From the NCBI GenBank assembly GCA_949825025.1, contig OX463784.1, forward strand, positions 21,674,868 through 21,738,867: a stretch of DNA of 64,000 bases, in the 5' to 3' direction. This document shows, in pieces, positions 25,025-36,716 of the stretch; within the stretch, counting starts at the first letter, position 1; each line of letters begins with the position of its first letter. The notes beneath the pieces were generated by a model. The model was not told the origin of the DNA. It worked only from the letters and a program-made list of their open reading frames with translations, and searched no databases. The position numbers and the translations under genes were made by a program. The stretch comes from Siphlonurus alternatus. Taxonomy: Eukaryota; Arthropoda; Insecta; Ephemeroptera; Siphlonuridae.

Positions 25025-27270
25025 CTTACTATTTTTGATAAACTTTTAACCTATTGACAGATGAAAAATCCAATATAGAAAAATTATAACCTGTACATTA
25101 TTCTTATTGATTATAGCACGATATGATCGCTGACAAAGTATAATAGCAATGTAATGGGAACTAACAAAAATTTGAAATTTTAAAATGATAATAGAAAACA
25201 ACAGGCAATCCAAATCTTATATTTGAAACATACTGGTATACTGCCCAGTAGCTTCTAGTAGTGTATACGAAATTGTTATTTTGCAATAAATTGTAAGTTT
25301 CTGTCAACAAATTTGTTTTAATAATGATTGCAGATAGCAATCAAGACAACTTTAAAATGTCCGGGTCATTGACAAAATCCATGACGTCCATGAGGTTTCC
25401 CTAATTCATGAAAAATGTCAGATATATTGCCTTATGTGGTCTCCTAAATTCCCAATGAGCCAACGAAACGTTTCGGGGTTTCAGACATGAGTAATTATTA
25501 AGAGATTTAATACATTTATTCAGTCCTTTAAGGTATACAAATAGCATAGAACAAGTCATATAGTCATAAAAAATCACAAAAAAAAATACACAAAACAACA
25601 ACTACAAAAAAATATAATATAAATTATTTACACAAATAACTAGTTAGCACATTACAATTTTTTTTTGTTTTCTTTAGAAGTATCCAATTGTGGTTTGGAA
25701 AAAAATAGTATGTAATCATTTTTGCTATACATTTTTGTATACATATAATGTGTTGAGATAATTTTAGTTGAGTGTTAATTTGAAAGATATATATTTGGAA
25801 ATGATAGATGATGCCATTGAAACTGCAAAATTTGAAATTTATAGAATACTTTAATTTACTAAATATTATAAATTAAATTATATTTTTAAGCGTTGTTTGT
25901 CTATTTAATTCACGTGAGTTTCCTTTACATTATATTTTACAATTTTACAGTATAGAGTAAATTTTGCCTCAAAAAATTAAGTGCTGTATGCAACTATAAA
26001 AAATTAAATGAAGCCCTGGTCCATACAGAGAGTATGATCACTGAGTATAATATATATAATATACCATAATATTAGAAATGTATGATATAATTATGTACGG
26101 TGAAACGCGATCACTCCATCTGATTATTTGTTAGTTATTTAATGACAATTTTTATTGAATGATATACTATAATTAATAACATTCGAACAGACAAGGAAAA
26201 TAAATTAAATGATTAATACGATACTACTTAATGCATGCGTTTTATCAACGCATCGGAAATATAATTATACGCATACGTGATCAATTTATGATGTTACAAA
26301 GAAATTATTTTTTATTACATAATTTTAAAAATTAAGACATACATTAAATTTTATTTTTTTATTGCTGTTGTCTTAATTCTTGCTAGTATACTATTTTTTT
26401 TAGTTAATTTCAACGGGTGATTAACCACTTACAGTGAATAGACTGCTCAGCAATATTTTTCATTTGCCCCATTTGCGTCATTATTTTGACGTGTACATTG
26501 TGATACATGTATGTTTGTGCCCATGAGAGAGATATGAAACTTAAATGAAATAAATAAAATAGAAATGTTTTCATTCTATTAAAATGCATATAAATTGTAT
26601 TTTACAAAAATTACATTTACTTCACAAACACCACAAAGATTAGTGAAGGATATTAATTGATAAAGAGTAGAGGTGACCGTTCTGACTGAGGTTTTCCACG
26701 GTTCCCTCAGTATCACTTCACGAATGCAGGGACGCTCAAAAAAGGCCGTGGCACCACCCTTTCCCTTCCTTATCCTTAATCATTACTGAACATTAATTTT
26801 CTTCACTGTTAACATTGTGGTTTGAAGGGCAGGAATTGCGACTTCACATTCTGAATTCTCCATGCAATAATACTCATTACTTTGCAACCCCTTTGCAAAT
26901 CACTGGCAGGGTTTCAACTCTGACCAGTGTTACTGTGAGATTTTAAGAATTTATTTACATAAAATAATGTAAACATTATTTTATATAAAAATATTAATTA
27001 CACACACAATAAAAAAAAAGAATTAAACAGATTTTTATTAAAATTATTTATTTGAAATGATTTTTTTTTATTATTTAATTAATTATAAACTTTTTGTCAA
27101 AAACTTTAATCTTGATTTTAAAATATTTTCGATAATTCTGATCTACTAAAAATTAATTCCTCAAAGGTAAGTTCTGCAATCAGCAGAATGTAATAAACTG
27201 CCTGACAAGTCCAGACACGTTTTGTGTGCACCAGTTGTGCACGTATGTAAACTTGAGTAGACTAATTGAG
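25025..27270. other. Intergenic DNA between genes 3 and 4
   Basis: AT-rich and not visibly similar to the other intergenic stretches of the array. Contains a SINE fragment at about 26668-26770. The minus-strand open frames at 25401-25601 and 27180-27386 are not genes; the latter is the antisense of the gene 4 promoter and exon 1. Confidence 0.5.
26668..26770 (+). repeat. Fragment of the tRNA-headed SINE body
   Basis: GACCGTTCTGACTGAGGTTT, then CCACGGTTCCCTCAGTATCA, matches the 3' body of the minus-strand SINE at 11409-11625. The tRNA head is missing. Confidence 0.55.
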
Positions 27271-27276
27271 GGAAGA

Positions 27277-27390
27277 AATGAGAGAGAAAGGAGCTGCAGG
27301 AAAATAAACTTCCCCTCCTCACCACGCCCCTCGGTCAGCTGATCAGCTCCAGTATAAATACGCTCGAGACTCCAGGGAGAACACATTACA
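27277..27390 (+). promoter_or_regulatory. Conserved promoter block, gene 4
   Basis: GAGAGAAAGGAGCTGCAGG, CTTCCCCTCCTCACCACGCC, palindrome AGCTGATCAGCT (27337-27348), TATAAATA (27353-27360) and CGCTCGAGACTCCAGGGAGA. The ATG follows 38 bases after the end of the TATA box. Confidence 0.8.
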
Positions 27391-27397
27391 CTACAAC

Positions 27398-28678
27398 ATG
27401 GTCTTCTGCAAGGTAAGACAAGTCAGGAATTTGTTTTAATTTCATGGACGAAGTGTTTTAGTGATTTTGTGCTATGTGTGTGTGTGCAACTATTACTTCA
27501 TCTGCGACAGCAAATTTCGACTCATAACGAATAAAAATTATATGATTATCTAACATAATAACGTTAGACTGATCTAATAGCAGATGTAATAACAGATGCA
27601 AGAGATTTTGATACTAGCATATTTGAGTAACATCATGTAAAATATAAAATATATGGAAACTTTAATTACTGATTTTTTTAAATGCATTATTATATTTACA
27701 TTGCGTGTCATGTGTTAAATATATACTTGAAATAGATGGTTGAGCGATTTTCATGGTTCTATAGTGTTCATTTTTTAGTAAATAAAATTAAAAATAAATT
27801 AAACTTACAGCAAATGATTCAAATAATTTAATTATTGGTTAACGGCCCCAATACCGCTTAAATACAAAGCATATAAGAGAACTAAAGTAACGAACGACAA
27901 TAAACTGTAAATAACTTTATCAACTTTTACAACTGACCTAACTCAATCTTCACGGTGTTTCTAGGTTCTCGCTCTGGCCGCTCTCGCCGCAGTGGCGCGC
28001 GCTGGCGTCGTGGCTCCTGCCTACGGTTACGCTGCCGCCCCCGCTCTGGGATACGCTGCCCCTGCCTACGGCTATGCTGCCAAGGCTTTTGCCGCTCCCG
28101 TCGCATACGCCGCCCCAGTGGCCCGTTATGCTGCCCCCGCCTACGGATATGCCGCTAAGGCTATCGCTGCTCCCGTCGCATACGCTGCTGCCCCTGCCAT
28201 CGCTAAGGCTGTTGTCCCCGCTGAGTTCGACGCACACCCACAATACAGCTTCGCTTACTCTGTTGCCGATGCTGTGACCGGAGACAACAAAGAACAACAC
28301 GAGAGCCGCGACGGAGATGTTGTCCAGGGATCTTACAGCCTTGTCGAGTCGGACGGAACCCGTCGTACCGTCGAGTACACCGCTGATGACGTCAACGGAT
28401 TCAACGCCGTCGTGCACAAGGAGCCCCTCGTCCAGAAGGCCATCGTTGCTGCCCCCGCTATCGCCAAGGTCGCTGCCCCCGTCGCATACGCTGCCCCTGC
28501 TTACGGATACGCTGCCCCTGCTATCGCTAAGGTCGCCACTCCCGCCTTCGGTTATGCTGCTCCCGCTTACGGATATGCCGCCCCTGCTTACGCCAAGGTT
28601 GCTACCCCCGCCTACGGCTATGCTGCCCCCGCTCTGGCTTACGGAGCAGCCCCCTACGCTAAGGCATACCTGGGTTAA
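27398..28678 (+). CDS. RR-2 cuticular protein, gene 4 (2 exons, 242 aa)
   Basis: Secreted chitin-associated cuticle protein. Exon 1 is 27398-27412 (MVFCK, donor GTAAGACAAGTC). The intron is 552 bp, phase 0, ending CACGGTGTTTCTAG. Exon 2 is 27965-28678. The signal peptide [18 protein letters not shown] is cut before Gly19. The RR-2 domain is at about 92-158. Exon 2 has the same length as in gene 3 and is nearly identical to it, but reads YTADDVNGF where gene 3 reads YTADPVNGF. The C-terminal arm also differs slightly (AIAKVAAP after the domain, AYAKVATP near the end). The 3' end of the intron is shared with genes 5 and 6 rather than with gene 3. Confidence 0.96.
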
Positions 28679-28769
28679 GCCCAGCTAGCAAACTTTATTT
28701 CTATTGCCAGTCCACTGCCACTCTGTGCTGTATCATCTTCATCACCCTTGTTAAATTATTGTTAAACTT

Positions 28770-28829
28770 CATTAGACTTCCCTATGTGTGTACCTGAATT
28801 AAATAAAATATTTTTGTACACCCCTTAAA
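28770..28829 (+). terminator. Conserved 3' UTR end with poly(A) signal, gene 4
   Basis: ATTAGACTTCCCTATGTGTG, TACCTGAATTAAATAAAATA (AATAAA at 28802-28807) and TTTTTGTACACCCCTTAAAC. Confidence 0.8.
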
Positions 28830-31185
28830 CTTACTCTTTTATTTACTGCTTTTTTGTTGCTGTAAAATTGTATCGTACATGACTTTTTTTTTTTCTAAGT
28901 CAACTCGAATCTTGGAACGTTAGACATTAACCGGCGTGTCTTATAGTCTGAATACGTAATAAATTTATTGGTTAACTATAATGTAAAAGACATCTACTTC
29001 CGACATAAGATGCATTTAATTTTCTTATTTTAAAATGAATCTAATGGAGAGATTGAGACAGCGTTGAAACAGTGAGTACACTCTGCACCATTTAATTTTA
29101 CTTTGAAAGTACATGACTAAAGCTTTGTAATTAAATACCAAGTTTTCTAAACCCTGAGTAAGTCGATGATCATACATATATTAGCTAAATAATAATAAAA
29201 TATTATAAATTTAACACTATTGCATGACGTATGCTGGCAAGATTTTTATCATTTTCCTCACCAATGTGTTTTTTTTTTTACTTCACGCCAGTATTATTCC
29301 TAAGCCAGTTATTATAGGGCCATTCCATTTTGTTCTTTTGTTTTTAAAATTTAATATTGTCAATTATTAAGTTAGCTCTACGTATGACACTAAAGTAAAG
29401 TTGAATTTGTTTAGGATATGACTCTATCCATACACATGCAGTAAATTAATCTATCATAAAATATAGGTGTAATATTTAAGTCCTAGAAAATATCTTCCAT
29501 CAGCTATTATGTTTTATCTCAACAGTTGGCAAAAAATTGAGCCAAGGTAATATATTGGTAAGACAACCATAATCGTAACACATCTTTTTTTAAATTATAT
29601 ACATGATGAAATTAAAATATTATAACTGTTTTGGATCATTTTCTTTAGATTTAATTATTTTACCAATTATAACAAGTTTAGTTTTTATAATAAAAACAAT
29701 GATTGAAAAAATAAACAATAAAAAACTATAAAATATTATATTTAATTATTTTACAGATTATATTTTTGTGTATCAATTTGTTATTTGTTTTACTTTTTTT
29801 ATGTTTTAAACTTCCCCTGTTTTGACTGAAAATTTAAAGCTTCACGATATCTGTGGAAGTTAGCGTACTTTCGCACAAGTATATATTTATATATATATTA
29901 GAGCTAGTGAAAAGATGATGCATTATCTTGTTAATATGTAAAACAAATTAAAAATTCAATTATTAAAATATATAATATATTGTAGCAAGATTCCACTTAA
30001 AACATATTAAAAGGAGTGAAATTTCCTTATGACAGCGGTACATACGTAATGAAATATAGTGACAGCAGCCCACATAGACATAACGTATAATATAAACTTT
30101 ATATCAGCTAGCGTATTACACGATTGGGTGAATAAGTCATTTATATAGACAACTAAAATTTGTTGCATGCTGCAACTGTATAGAGCAAAATGTTTCTTAC
30201 TTTTCTAAAATTCTGAAACTTTTACCCATAGCAGAGATCACATATTAATATTTGTGTGAAGTTTAAAGCTACAATATAATTTCCATGTTTTATTTAAATT
30301 TCTTTGTGTAATCTCTGCAATCATACAGAAGTTTTTGCATATTTTTCCCCCAACTGAAGTCAAATATTTTATTATGAATATTATACATCAATAAAATGAT
30401 ATATAAATTCAGATTTCATAGCACGTATTATACATAGCTGCAAGAACTTCTTAATTTAAATTCTTGACACTTTTTGGACGAATTATTTTGTGATTAATTT
30501 ACTTGGGCCTTAGATATTCATTCGAACATTTGACTATATGTGACTGAGGGAACAAAGTATGCATATATAAAACTCAAGATGGTCGGCAATTAATTGTGTA
30601 TGATTTAATTAATCACCTCCCTGTGAAATCTGTGAATCAACGGGTGTGGCGTCTCCACTGAAAATAATAAAAATTATAAACGCTTTTTTAAATTTATTGA
30701 AATGTAATATTGTTAACGTATTATCGTCGTTCAATTATCACAGCACGATGGTTATGATGCACATCTGAAGTTTGTAATACATTTCTTCAAATTCTTCTTT
30801 AAATCATTAGCATTATATTGTACAATTGTGACAGCTTGTAGATTTCGGCCCCGCAGGGGAGGTTCCAAATGCATCTATCAGCATTAACCCCAAGGGGATA
30901 AATTTTGAATAAATAATAAATAATATTTGCAATATAAATTTACTATAAAATGATACACTATATTTTATTATAAATATCAGTTTGTAATTATTCAATAAAA
31001 CAATTATTATTTATATTAAATATTAAATAAATATAAATTTACTTTAATTATTTAGTTACTAAAAAAATAAAAACAATTTTTCAACTTTTACATATAGAAA
31101 ATTGACAATGTAATACAAATGTATCAAGCAGACAACTGGTTATAAACACGTGTGCCATGCAAGTAGATTGAGCGAGAAAATTTGA
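28830..31185. other. Intergenic DNA between genes 4 and 5
   Basis: AT-rich. A SINE-body fragment lies at about 30541-30650. No gene seen; the minus-strand frame at 30813-30995 has no support. Confidence 0.5.
30541..30650 (-). repeat. Fragment of the tRNA-headed SINE body
   Basis: TGACTGAGGGAACAAAGTAT, then CAAGATGGTCGGCAATTAAT and TAATCACCTCCCTGTGAA, correspond to the plus-strand reading of the SINE at 11409-11625, without the tRNA head. Confidence 0.55.
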
Positions 31186-31188
31186 AAA

Positions 31189-31300
31189 TGAGAGAGAAAG
31201 GAGCTGCAGGAAAATAAACTTCCCCTCCTCGCCACGCCCCTCGGTCAGCTGATCAGCTCCAGTATAAATACGCTCGAGACTCCAGGGAGAACACATTACA
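31189..31300 (+). promoter_or_regulatory. Conserved promoter block, gene 5
   Basis: GAGAGAAAGGAGCTGCAGG, CTTCCCCTCCTCGCCACGCC, palindrome AGCTGATCAGCT (31247-31258), TATAAATA (31263-31270), CGCTCGAGACTCCAGGGAGA. It differs from gene 4 at only a few bases; the flanking sequence upstream is unrelated. Confidence 0.8.
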
Positions 31301-31307
31301 CTACAAC

Positions 31308-32659
31308 ATGGTCTTCTGCAAGGTAAGACAAGTCGGCTATAACATTTTCATAGAGCTTGAAGTCAGAAACTAACTAATCGTATTTTAACTGTAATGATAT
31401 AACGTTAATTCTTTTTAACATGTGACTCATTTGTATTTATTTGTTCAGTGCAAACGGTGATTTTAACATTTATATAATTTCATGGAAACAAATTAGTGTC
31501 TGGACACAAGTAGATCCATTTGTAAGAATATTGCAAATAGTAAATATTTTAAGTAACTTTGAGAGAGATTATTGTATCACTTTTGTATGCTAGTAATATT
31601 ACCAAGCATAATTTTAGTTCATAAAATTATACTACCGTTCTATTTTAATACATTAAATTTGTAATGCAGTAAAAAACAAAGTGTAAAAAATTATTGGTTG
31701 GACCATTTACGAACTGAAGCATAAATTTGTTATTGTAAAATTAATAAATGGAGATCAAGTGCAAAATCAAATTAGTTGTATATCTTGTTAACGTACTTAA
31801 TATTTTTTTTTATGTACCAGAGTCAATTTCCAATAAAAAACCTGACCTAACTCAATCTTCACGGTGTTTCCAGGTTCTCGCTCTGGCCGCTCTCGCCGCA
31901 GTGGCGCGTGCTGGCGTCGTGGCTCCTGCCTACGGCTACGCTGCCGCCCCCGCTCTGGGATACGCTGCCCCTGCCTACGGTTATGCTGCCAAGGCTATTG
32001 CTGCCCCCGTCGCATACGCCGCCCCAGTGGCCCGTTATGCTGCCCCCGCTTACGGATATGCCGCCAAGGCTATCGCTGCCCCCGTCGCATACGCTGCCGC
32101 CCCCGCTTACGGATACGCAGCTCCCGTTGCCAAGGCTGTCGTTGCTGCCCCCGCTTACGGATATGCCGCCCCCATCGCCAAGGCTGTCGTTGCTGCCCCC
32201 GCTGAGTTTGACGCACACCCCCAGTACAACTACGCTTACTCCGTGTCCGATGCTCTGACCGGAGACAACAAGCAACAGGAGGAGAGCCGCGACGGAGATG
32301 TCGTGAGGGGATCTTACAGCCTTGTCGAGTCTGACGGAACCCGTCGTACCGTCGAGTACACCGCTGATGACGTCAACGGATTCAACGCCGTCGTGCACAA
32401 GGAGCCCCTCGTCCAGAAGGCCATCGTTGCTGCCCCCGCCTACGCTAAGGTCGCTGCCCCCGTCGCATACGCTGCACCCGCTTACGGATACGCCGCCCCT
32501 GCCATTGCTAAGGTCGCCACCCCCGCATTCGGTTATGCTGCGCCCGCTTACGGATACGCTGCCCCTGCCATCGCCAAGGTTGCCACCCCCGCCTACGGAT
32601 ATGCTGCCCCCGCTCTGGCTTACGGAGCCGCCCCCTACGCTAAGGCATACCTGGGTTAA
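31308..32659 (+). CDS. RR-2 cuticular protein, gene 5 (2 exons, 266 aa)
   Basis: Secreted chitin-associated cuticle protein. Exon 1 is 31308-31322 (MVFCK). The intron is 551 bp, phase 0, ending GGTGTTTCCAG. Exon 2 is 31874-32659. The signal peptide is [18 protein letters not shown]. The RR-2 domain is at residues about 116-182. Its first half ([26 protein letters not shown]) matches gene 6. Its second half ([33 protein letters not shown]) matches gene 4. The N-terminal arm has an extra [15 protein letters not shown] pair that is also in gene 6. An upstream open frame running back into the intron to 31748 is not used. The mosaic pattern suggests past exchange between paralogs. Confidence 0.96.
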
Positions 32660-32749
32660 GTCCAGCTAGCAGACTTTATTTCTATTGCCAGTCCACTGCC
32701 GCTCTGTGCTGTATCATCTTCATCACCCTTGTTAAATTATTGTTAAACT

Positions 32750-32811
32750 TCATAAGACTTCTTATGTGTGTACCTGAATTGAATAAAATGTTTTTGTACA
32801 CCCCTTAAACT
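32750..32811 (+). terminator. Conserved 3' UTR end with poly(A) signal, gene 5
   Basis: CATAAGACTTCTTATGTGTG, TACCTGAATTGAATAAAATG (AATAAA at 32782-32787), TTTTTGTACACCCCTTAAAC. Confidence 0.8.
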
Positions 32812-35100
32812 TACTGTTTTCCTTATTTGATTCCTAATTTTAGAATTATATCAATGTAATATAAAAACATAAGTCTTCCGTTAACTGTAAACTTTAGAAA
32901 CTTAATGCATTTTGAATTATATCACCTATACATAATATCGTTTTATAACCGGCAGACTCAAAAGAGAGTCAATGATATCTTAAGTGTACAGTCGGGGCTC
33001 TTGAAAATTCCATTGCCAAGAAAGTGCAATAACATTGGTTTGATCGAACAAAACATTTCAGCTTTTTTGGCGAGAGAAATATTCAAGGGCAAGAAGTGTA
33101 CTGTACACCATTCGAATATAATATTTTATATTATATTGATCGAGTTTTATATAACTTCAAATTAGGCCTCTTTAACGTGAAGAGTGAGACAGAATCGATG
33201 CATCAGGTGTAAAAACTTTCCTGAATTCTGAAGGAGGAATTATCAGAGATTATCTATTGTACAATGTAAGCTCTTTGGTATCACCATGTACCAAATAAAG
33301 TTCATATTTCATATATAATTCTGCTTTTATTGTGTCTTACAGAAATTTAAAACTTTTAATTGATCATGAAAATAAATTGAGAAACTTTTTTTTTAATAGG
33401 TATAGAGGAAGCAGCATAAAAGTTTTTCACAATATTTACATTAATATAATTCTTAATTAAACACAACATAGTGCAGTGCATACACATTATTGTAACAAAT
33501 TAACAATGTAATTACTGAAAATCAGTCACAAAATTGCATTTTTTTTTCTTATTATTTTATCGTCTATTCTTATTTTAATTTTTATTCCATCATTCGTGAC
33601 TGCATTGATGCACAGATTTCTTTTTCAAAATATGAAAACTTCTTTTGTAAACAACAGTTAAAAGTTTAAATACATTTCAATTAAAAATTATCTTCTTTTA
33701 TTATTTACCTAAACACTTGTATTGCTTAATTTGAAGCAAAAAGGATACAATTGTAAATCTAATAAAAAAATATATATTATTAATATTAAATAAATCTGCA
33801 AAAATTTATACAACTACTAATTTGATATTTAGAATTGAAACTAAAATAAGTTATGTTTAATTTCATAATTGCTGTATAATTGGACACAGACTCTCCCATC
33901 TTATAATTATTTTATAATTTATCTCAATCGAGAACACAGTTTTAAACTTAATGACAGCCATAATTATCGTTCAGAATTTTTAAAAGTGCCTGCGATGCAG
34001 GTAGCAGGTTGCAAAATTTTTACTTCATATTTTTAACGCATTGGTTCGGTATTCTGTAACTGTTGCTAAATAAATAATAATTTGAATTAATTTCATTAAT
34101 CCTAAATAGTCTAAATACCTATATCTCTCTTTTCAATTAATATAATATATTTTTTAATTTGCTGAACGCAGTACCATATTATATACAGCATATGGATAGA
34201 GTACTGAGGTAGCTAAAAACCATTTCATTTTTTTTAATTCTTTCTGGCTCTTCATAGATGAAGTATTTTACTATAATAGGAACCTTGTATTTTGAGTTAT
34301 AGTCTTTCACAAACAGGGACAGCAATAATTTTTCCATCCATTCCAATTAACATTAATATGTTAATAAATGTGACTAAGGGAACAAGGGAAACCTTAGTTT
34401 GAAAGGTCGGCAATTCACGCAACGGGTGTGGAATCTTTAACGGTGTATCAAGGGGTGTAGTGAAGCCATTGGAAATTATCTTCTGGAGGTCGTTTTGTTA
34501 TTTTGTTAATACTAACGTCTATGATAATCGGGGGCATAAATGACCAAAATGTGTCAATTGCCCCAAAATATCAATCAATTAATCAGTCTTTGATAACCAT
34601 TGCATCAAAGTTTGATTCGACGTTCCCGCTGCAAAATATTTTACCTTCTCAAATTTTTAATTCAAATTTATATCCGGTATAATTACAATCTAGTAACTTA
34701 TCTACAAGTACAAAAATCTCCCCTACTCGATCATTGAGTCTATCTCTAAAGACTTACAACTCCCAGTATTCTTTATATTATTTTATCCAAAATAATTTTA
34801 ATGAATATATAAACTAATATATAAATTGATAAATAATGACTAAATTAATTATTATTTTTAATTATTGTTAGTGTTTGCATTTATTTTATAATAATAAAAT
34901 TAAAATTTTAATGAAAAATAATTATTTAAAAAAACATTATTTTTTATAAAAATTATAAAAAAAAGCATTACTATTTAACAAAATTATAAAAAAAAAATAC
35001 TGTTACGTATAATATAATTCAACAACCTTCAATTAGTAAACGCTGCAGACTAGTTGTTAGACACGTGCACGAGTGGTATGCAAGCAGATTGGGCGAGGGA
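32812..35100. other. Intergenic DNA between genes 5 and 6
   Basis: AT-rich. A SINE-body fragment lies at about 34368-34450. The 86-codon open frame at 32905-33165 has no domain, signal peptide or promoter and lies in a slightly GC-richer patch that may be an old repeat. Confidence 0.45.
34368..34450 (-). repeat. Fragment of the tRNA-headed SINE body
   Basis: GTGACTAAGGGAACAAGGGA, AACCTTAGTTTGAAAGGTCG and GCAATTCACGCAACGGGTGT align with the plus-strand reading of 11409-11625 and with 30541-30650. Confidence 0.5.
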
Positions 35101-35103
35101 GGA

Positions 35104-35225
35104 AATGAGAGAGAAAGGAGCTGCAAGAAGAAAAACTTCCCCTCCTCGCCACGCCCCTCGGTCAGCTGATCAGCTCCAGTATAAATACGCTCGAGACTCC
35201 AGGGAGAACACATTACACTTATACA
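35104..35225 (+). promoter_or_regulatory. Conserved promoter block, gene 6
   Basis: GAAATGAGAGAGAAAGGAGC, CTTCCCCTCCTCGCCACGCC, palindrome AGCTGATCAGCT (35164-35175), TATAAATA (35180-35187). The 5' leader carries a small duplication (TTACACTTATACACTACAAC), so the ATG is 8 bases farther from the TATA box than in genes 3-5. Confidence 0.8.
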
Positions 35226-35232
35226 CTACAAC

Positions 35233-36565
35233 ATGGTCTTCTGCAAGGTAAGACAAGTCGGCATTAACATTTTCATAGAGCTTGTCTTGAAGTTCGAAAC
35301 TTATAAAAACATTTTATAATTAGGATTAACTAATTGCATTGAAACAGTAACGATATAGTGTATTAATATTACTTATTGCTATGTTTTATGGATTTAAATA
35401 TTGAGTTGTAATGGAGATTTTAATGCCTGAATAATTTAATGACAAGAATTTAGTTCAGACAAGAGGATTATGTAACATTTTGTAAATATTGAGTGTAGAA
35501 TGTGAGATAATAATTGCTAGAACGTTACAACAAGTTTCTTTGAGCTAAATCAATATTACTTAACATCCAAGTGAACGTGCACTCCATTACAATCTCAAGT
35601 TAATTAAATACAAATTACCAATTTAATGTGAGATAAATGTAACGTTTCTATATAAATATTTAAAATTCAGATCAAGTTGTGTCACATTATCATAATTGGT
35701 TAACAGTTCATTTTGCTCACATTAAAGGTCGCTTGCAAACCCTGACCTAACTCAATCTTCACGGTGTTTCTAGGTTCTCGCTCTGGCCGCTCTCGCCGCA
35801 GTGGCGCGCGCTGGCGTCGTGGCTCCTGCCTACGGCTACGCTGCCGCCCCCGCTCTGGGATACGCTGCCCCTGCTTACGGATATGCCGCCAAGGCTATTG
35901 CTGCCCCCGTCGCATACGCCGCCCCAGTGGCCCGTTATGCTGCCCCCGCCTACGGATATGCCGCTAAGGCTATCGCTGCTCCCGTCGCCTACACTGCTGC
36001 TCCCGCTTACGGATACGCAGCTCCCGTTGCCAAGGCTGTCGTTGCTGCCCCCGCTTACGGATATGCCGCCCCCATCGCCAAGGCTGTCGTTGCTGCCCCC
36101 GCTGAGTACGACGCACACCCACAATACAACTACGCTTACTCCGTGTCCGATGCTCTGACCGGAGACAACAAGCACCAGGAGGAGAGCCGCGACGGAGATG
36201 TCGTGAAGGGATCTTACAGCCTTGTGGAGGCTGACGGAACCCGTCGTATTGTTGACTACACCGCTGACCCCATTAACGGATTCAACGCCGTTGTGCACAA
36301 GGAGGGAGTCGCCGTCCAGAAGGCCGTCGTTGCTGCCCCCGCCTACGCTAAGGTCGCTGCCCCCGTCGCATACGCTGCCCCTGCTTACGGATACGCTGCC
36401 CCTGCCATCGCTAAGGTTGCTACCCCCGCCTACGGTTATGCTGCTCCCGCCGCTTACGGCTATGCCGCCCCCGCTATCGCCAAGGTCGCTACCCCCGCCT
36501 ACGGCTATGCTGCCCCCGCTCTGGCTTACGGAGCCGCCCCCTACGCTAAGGCGTACCTGGGTTAA
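35233..36565 (+). CDS. RR-2 cuticular protein, gene 6 (2 exons, 268 aa)
   Basis: Secreted chitin-associated cuticle protein. Exon 1 is 35233-35247 (MVFCK, donor GTAAGACAAGTCGG). The intron is 526 bp, phase 0, ending GGTGTTTCTAG; its first ~40 bases closely match the gene 5 intron. Exon 2 is 35774-36565. The signal peptide is [18 protein letters not shown]. The RR-2 domain is at residues about 116-182, with [20 protein letters not shown] as in gene 5 but [13 protein letters not shown] and [11 protein letters not shown] as in gene 2. It has the unique ending [12 protein letters not shown] and an IVDY in place of TVDY. The tail is PYAKAYLG. Last recognisable member; nothing similar was seen in the 27 kb downstream. 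Confidence 0.96.
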
Positions 36566-36657
36566 GTAACCATCAATCCTTATTTCCGCATCTTTGCACT
36601 GTTTTTAGTGCGCCATGTTTCATCATCTCTTTTTCTGTGTTAAATTATTGTTAAACT

Positions 36658-36716
36658 TCATAAGACTTCTTATGTGTGTACCTGAATCAAATAAAATGTT
36701 TTTGTACACCCCTTAA
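36658..36716 (+). terminator. Conserved 3' UTR end with poly(A) signal, gene 6
   Basis: CATAAGACTTCTTATGTGTG, TACCTGAATCAAATAAAATG (AATAAA at 36690-36695), TTTTTGTACACCCCTTAAAT. Confidence 0.8.

Noticed and set aside
27180..27386. Conserved minus-strand open frames over the promoters of genes 4-6 (beginning MCSPWSLERIYTG)
   Set aside because: Conservation is explained by the shared promoter block on the plus strand, and the frames diverge as soon as that block ends.
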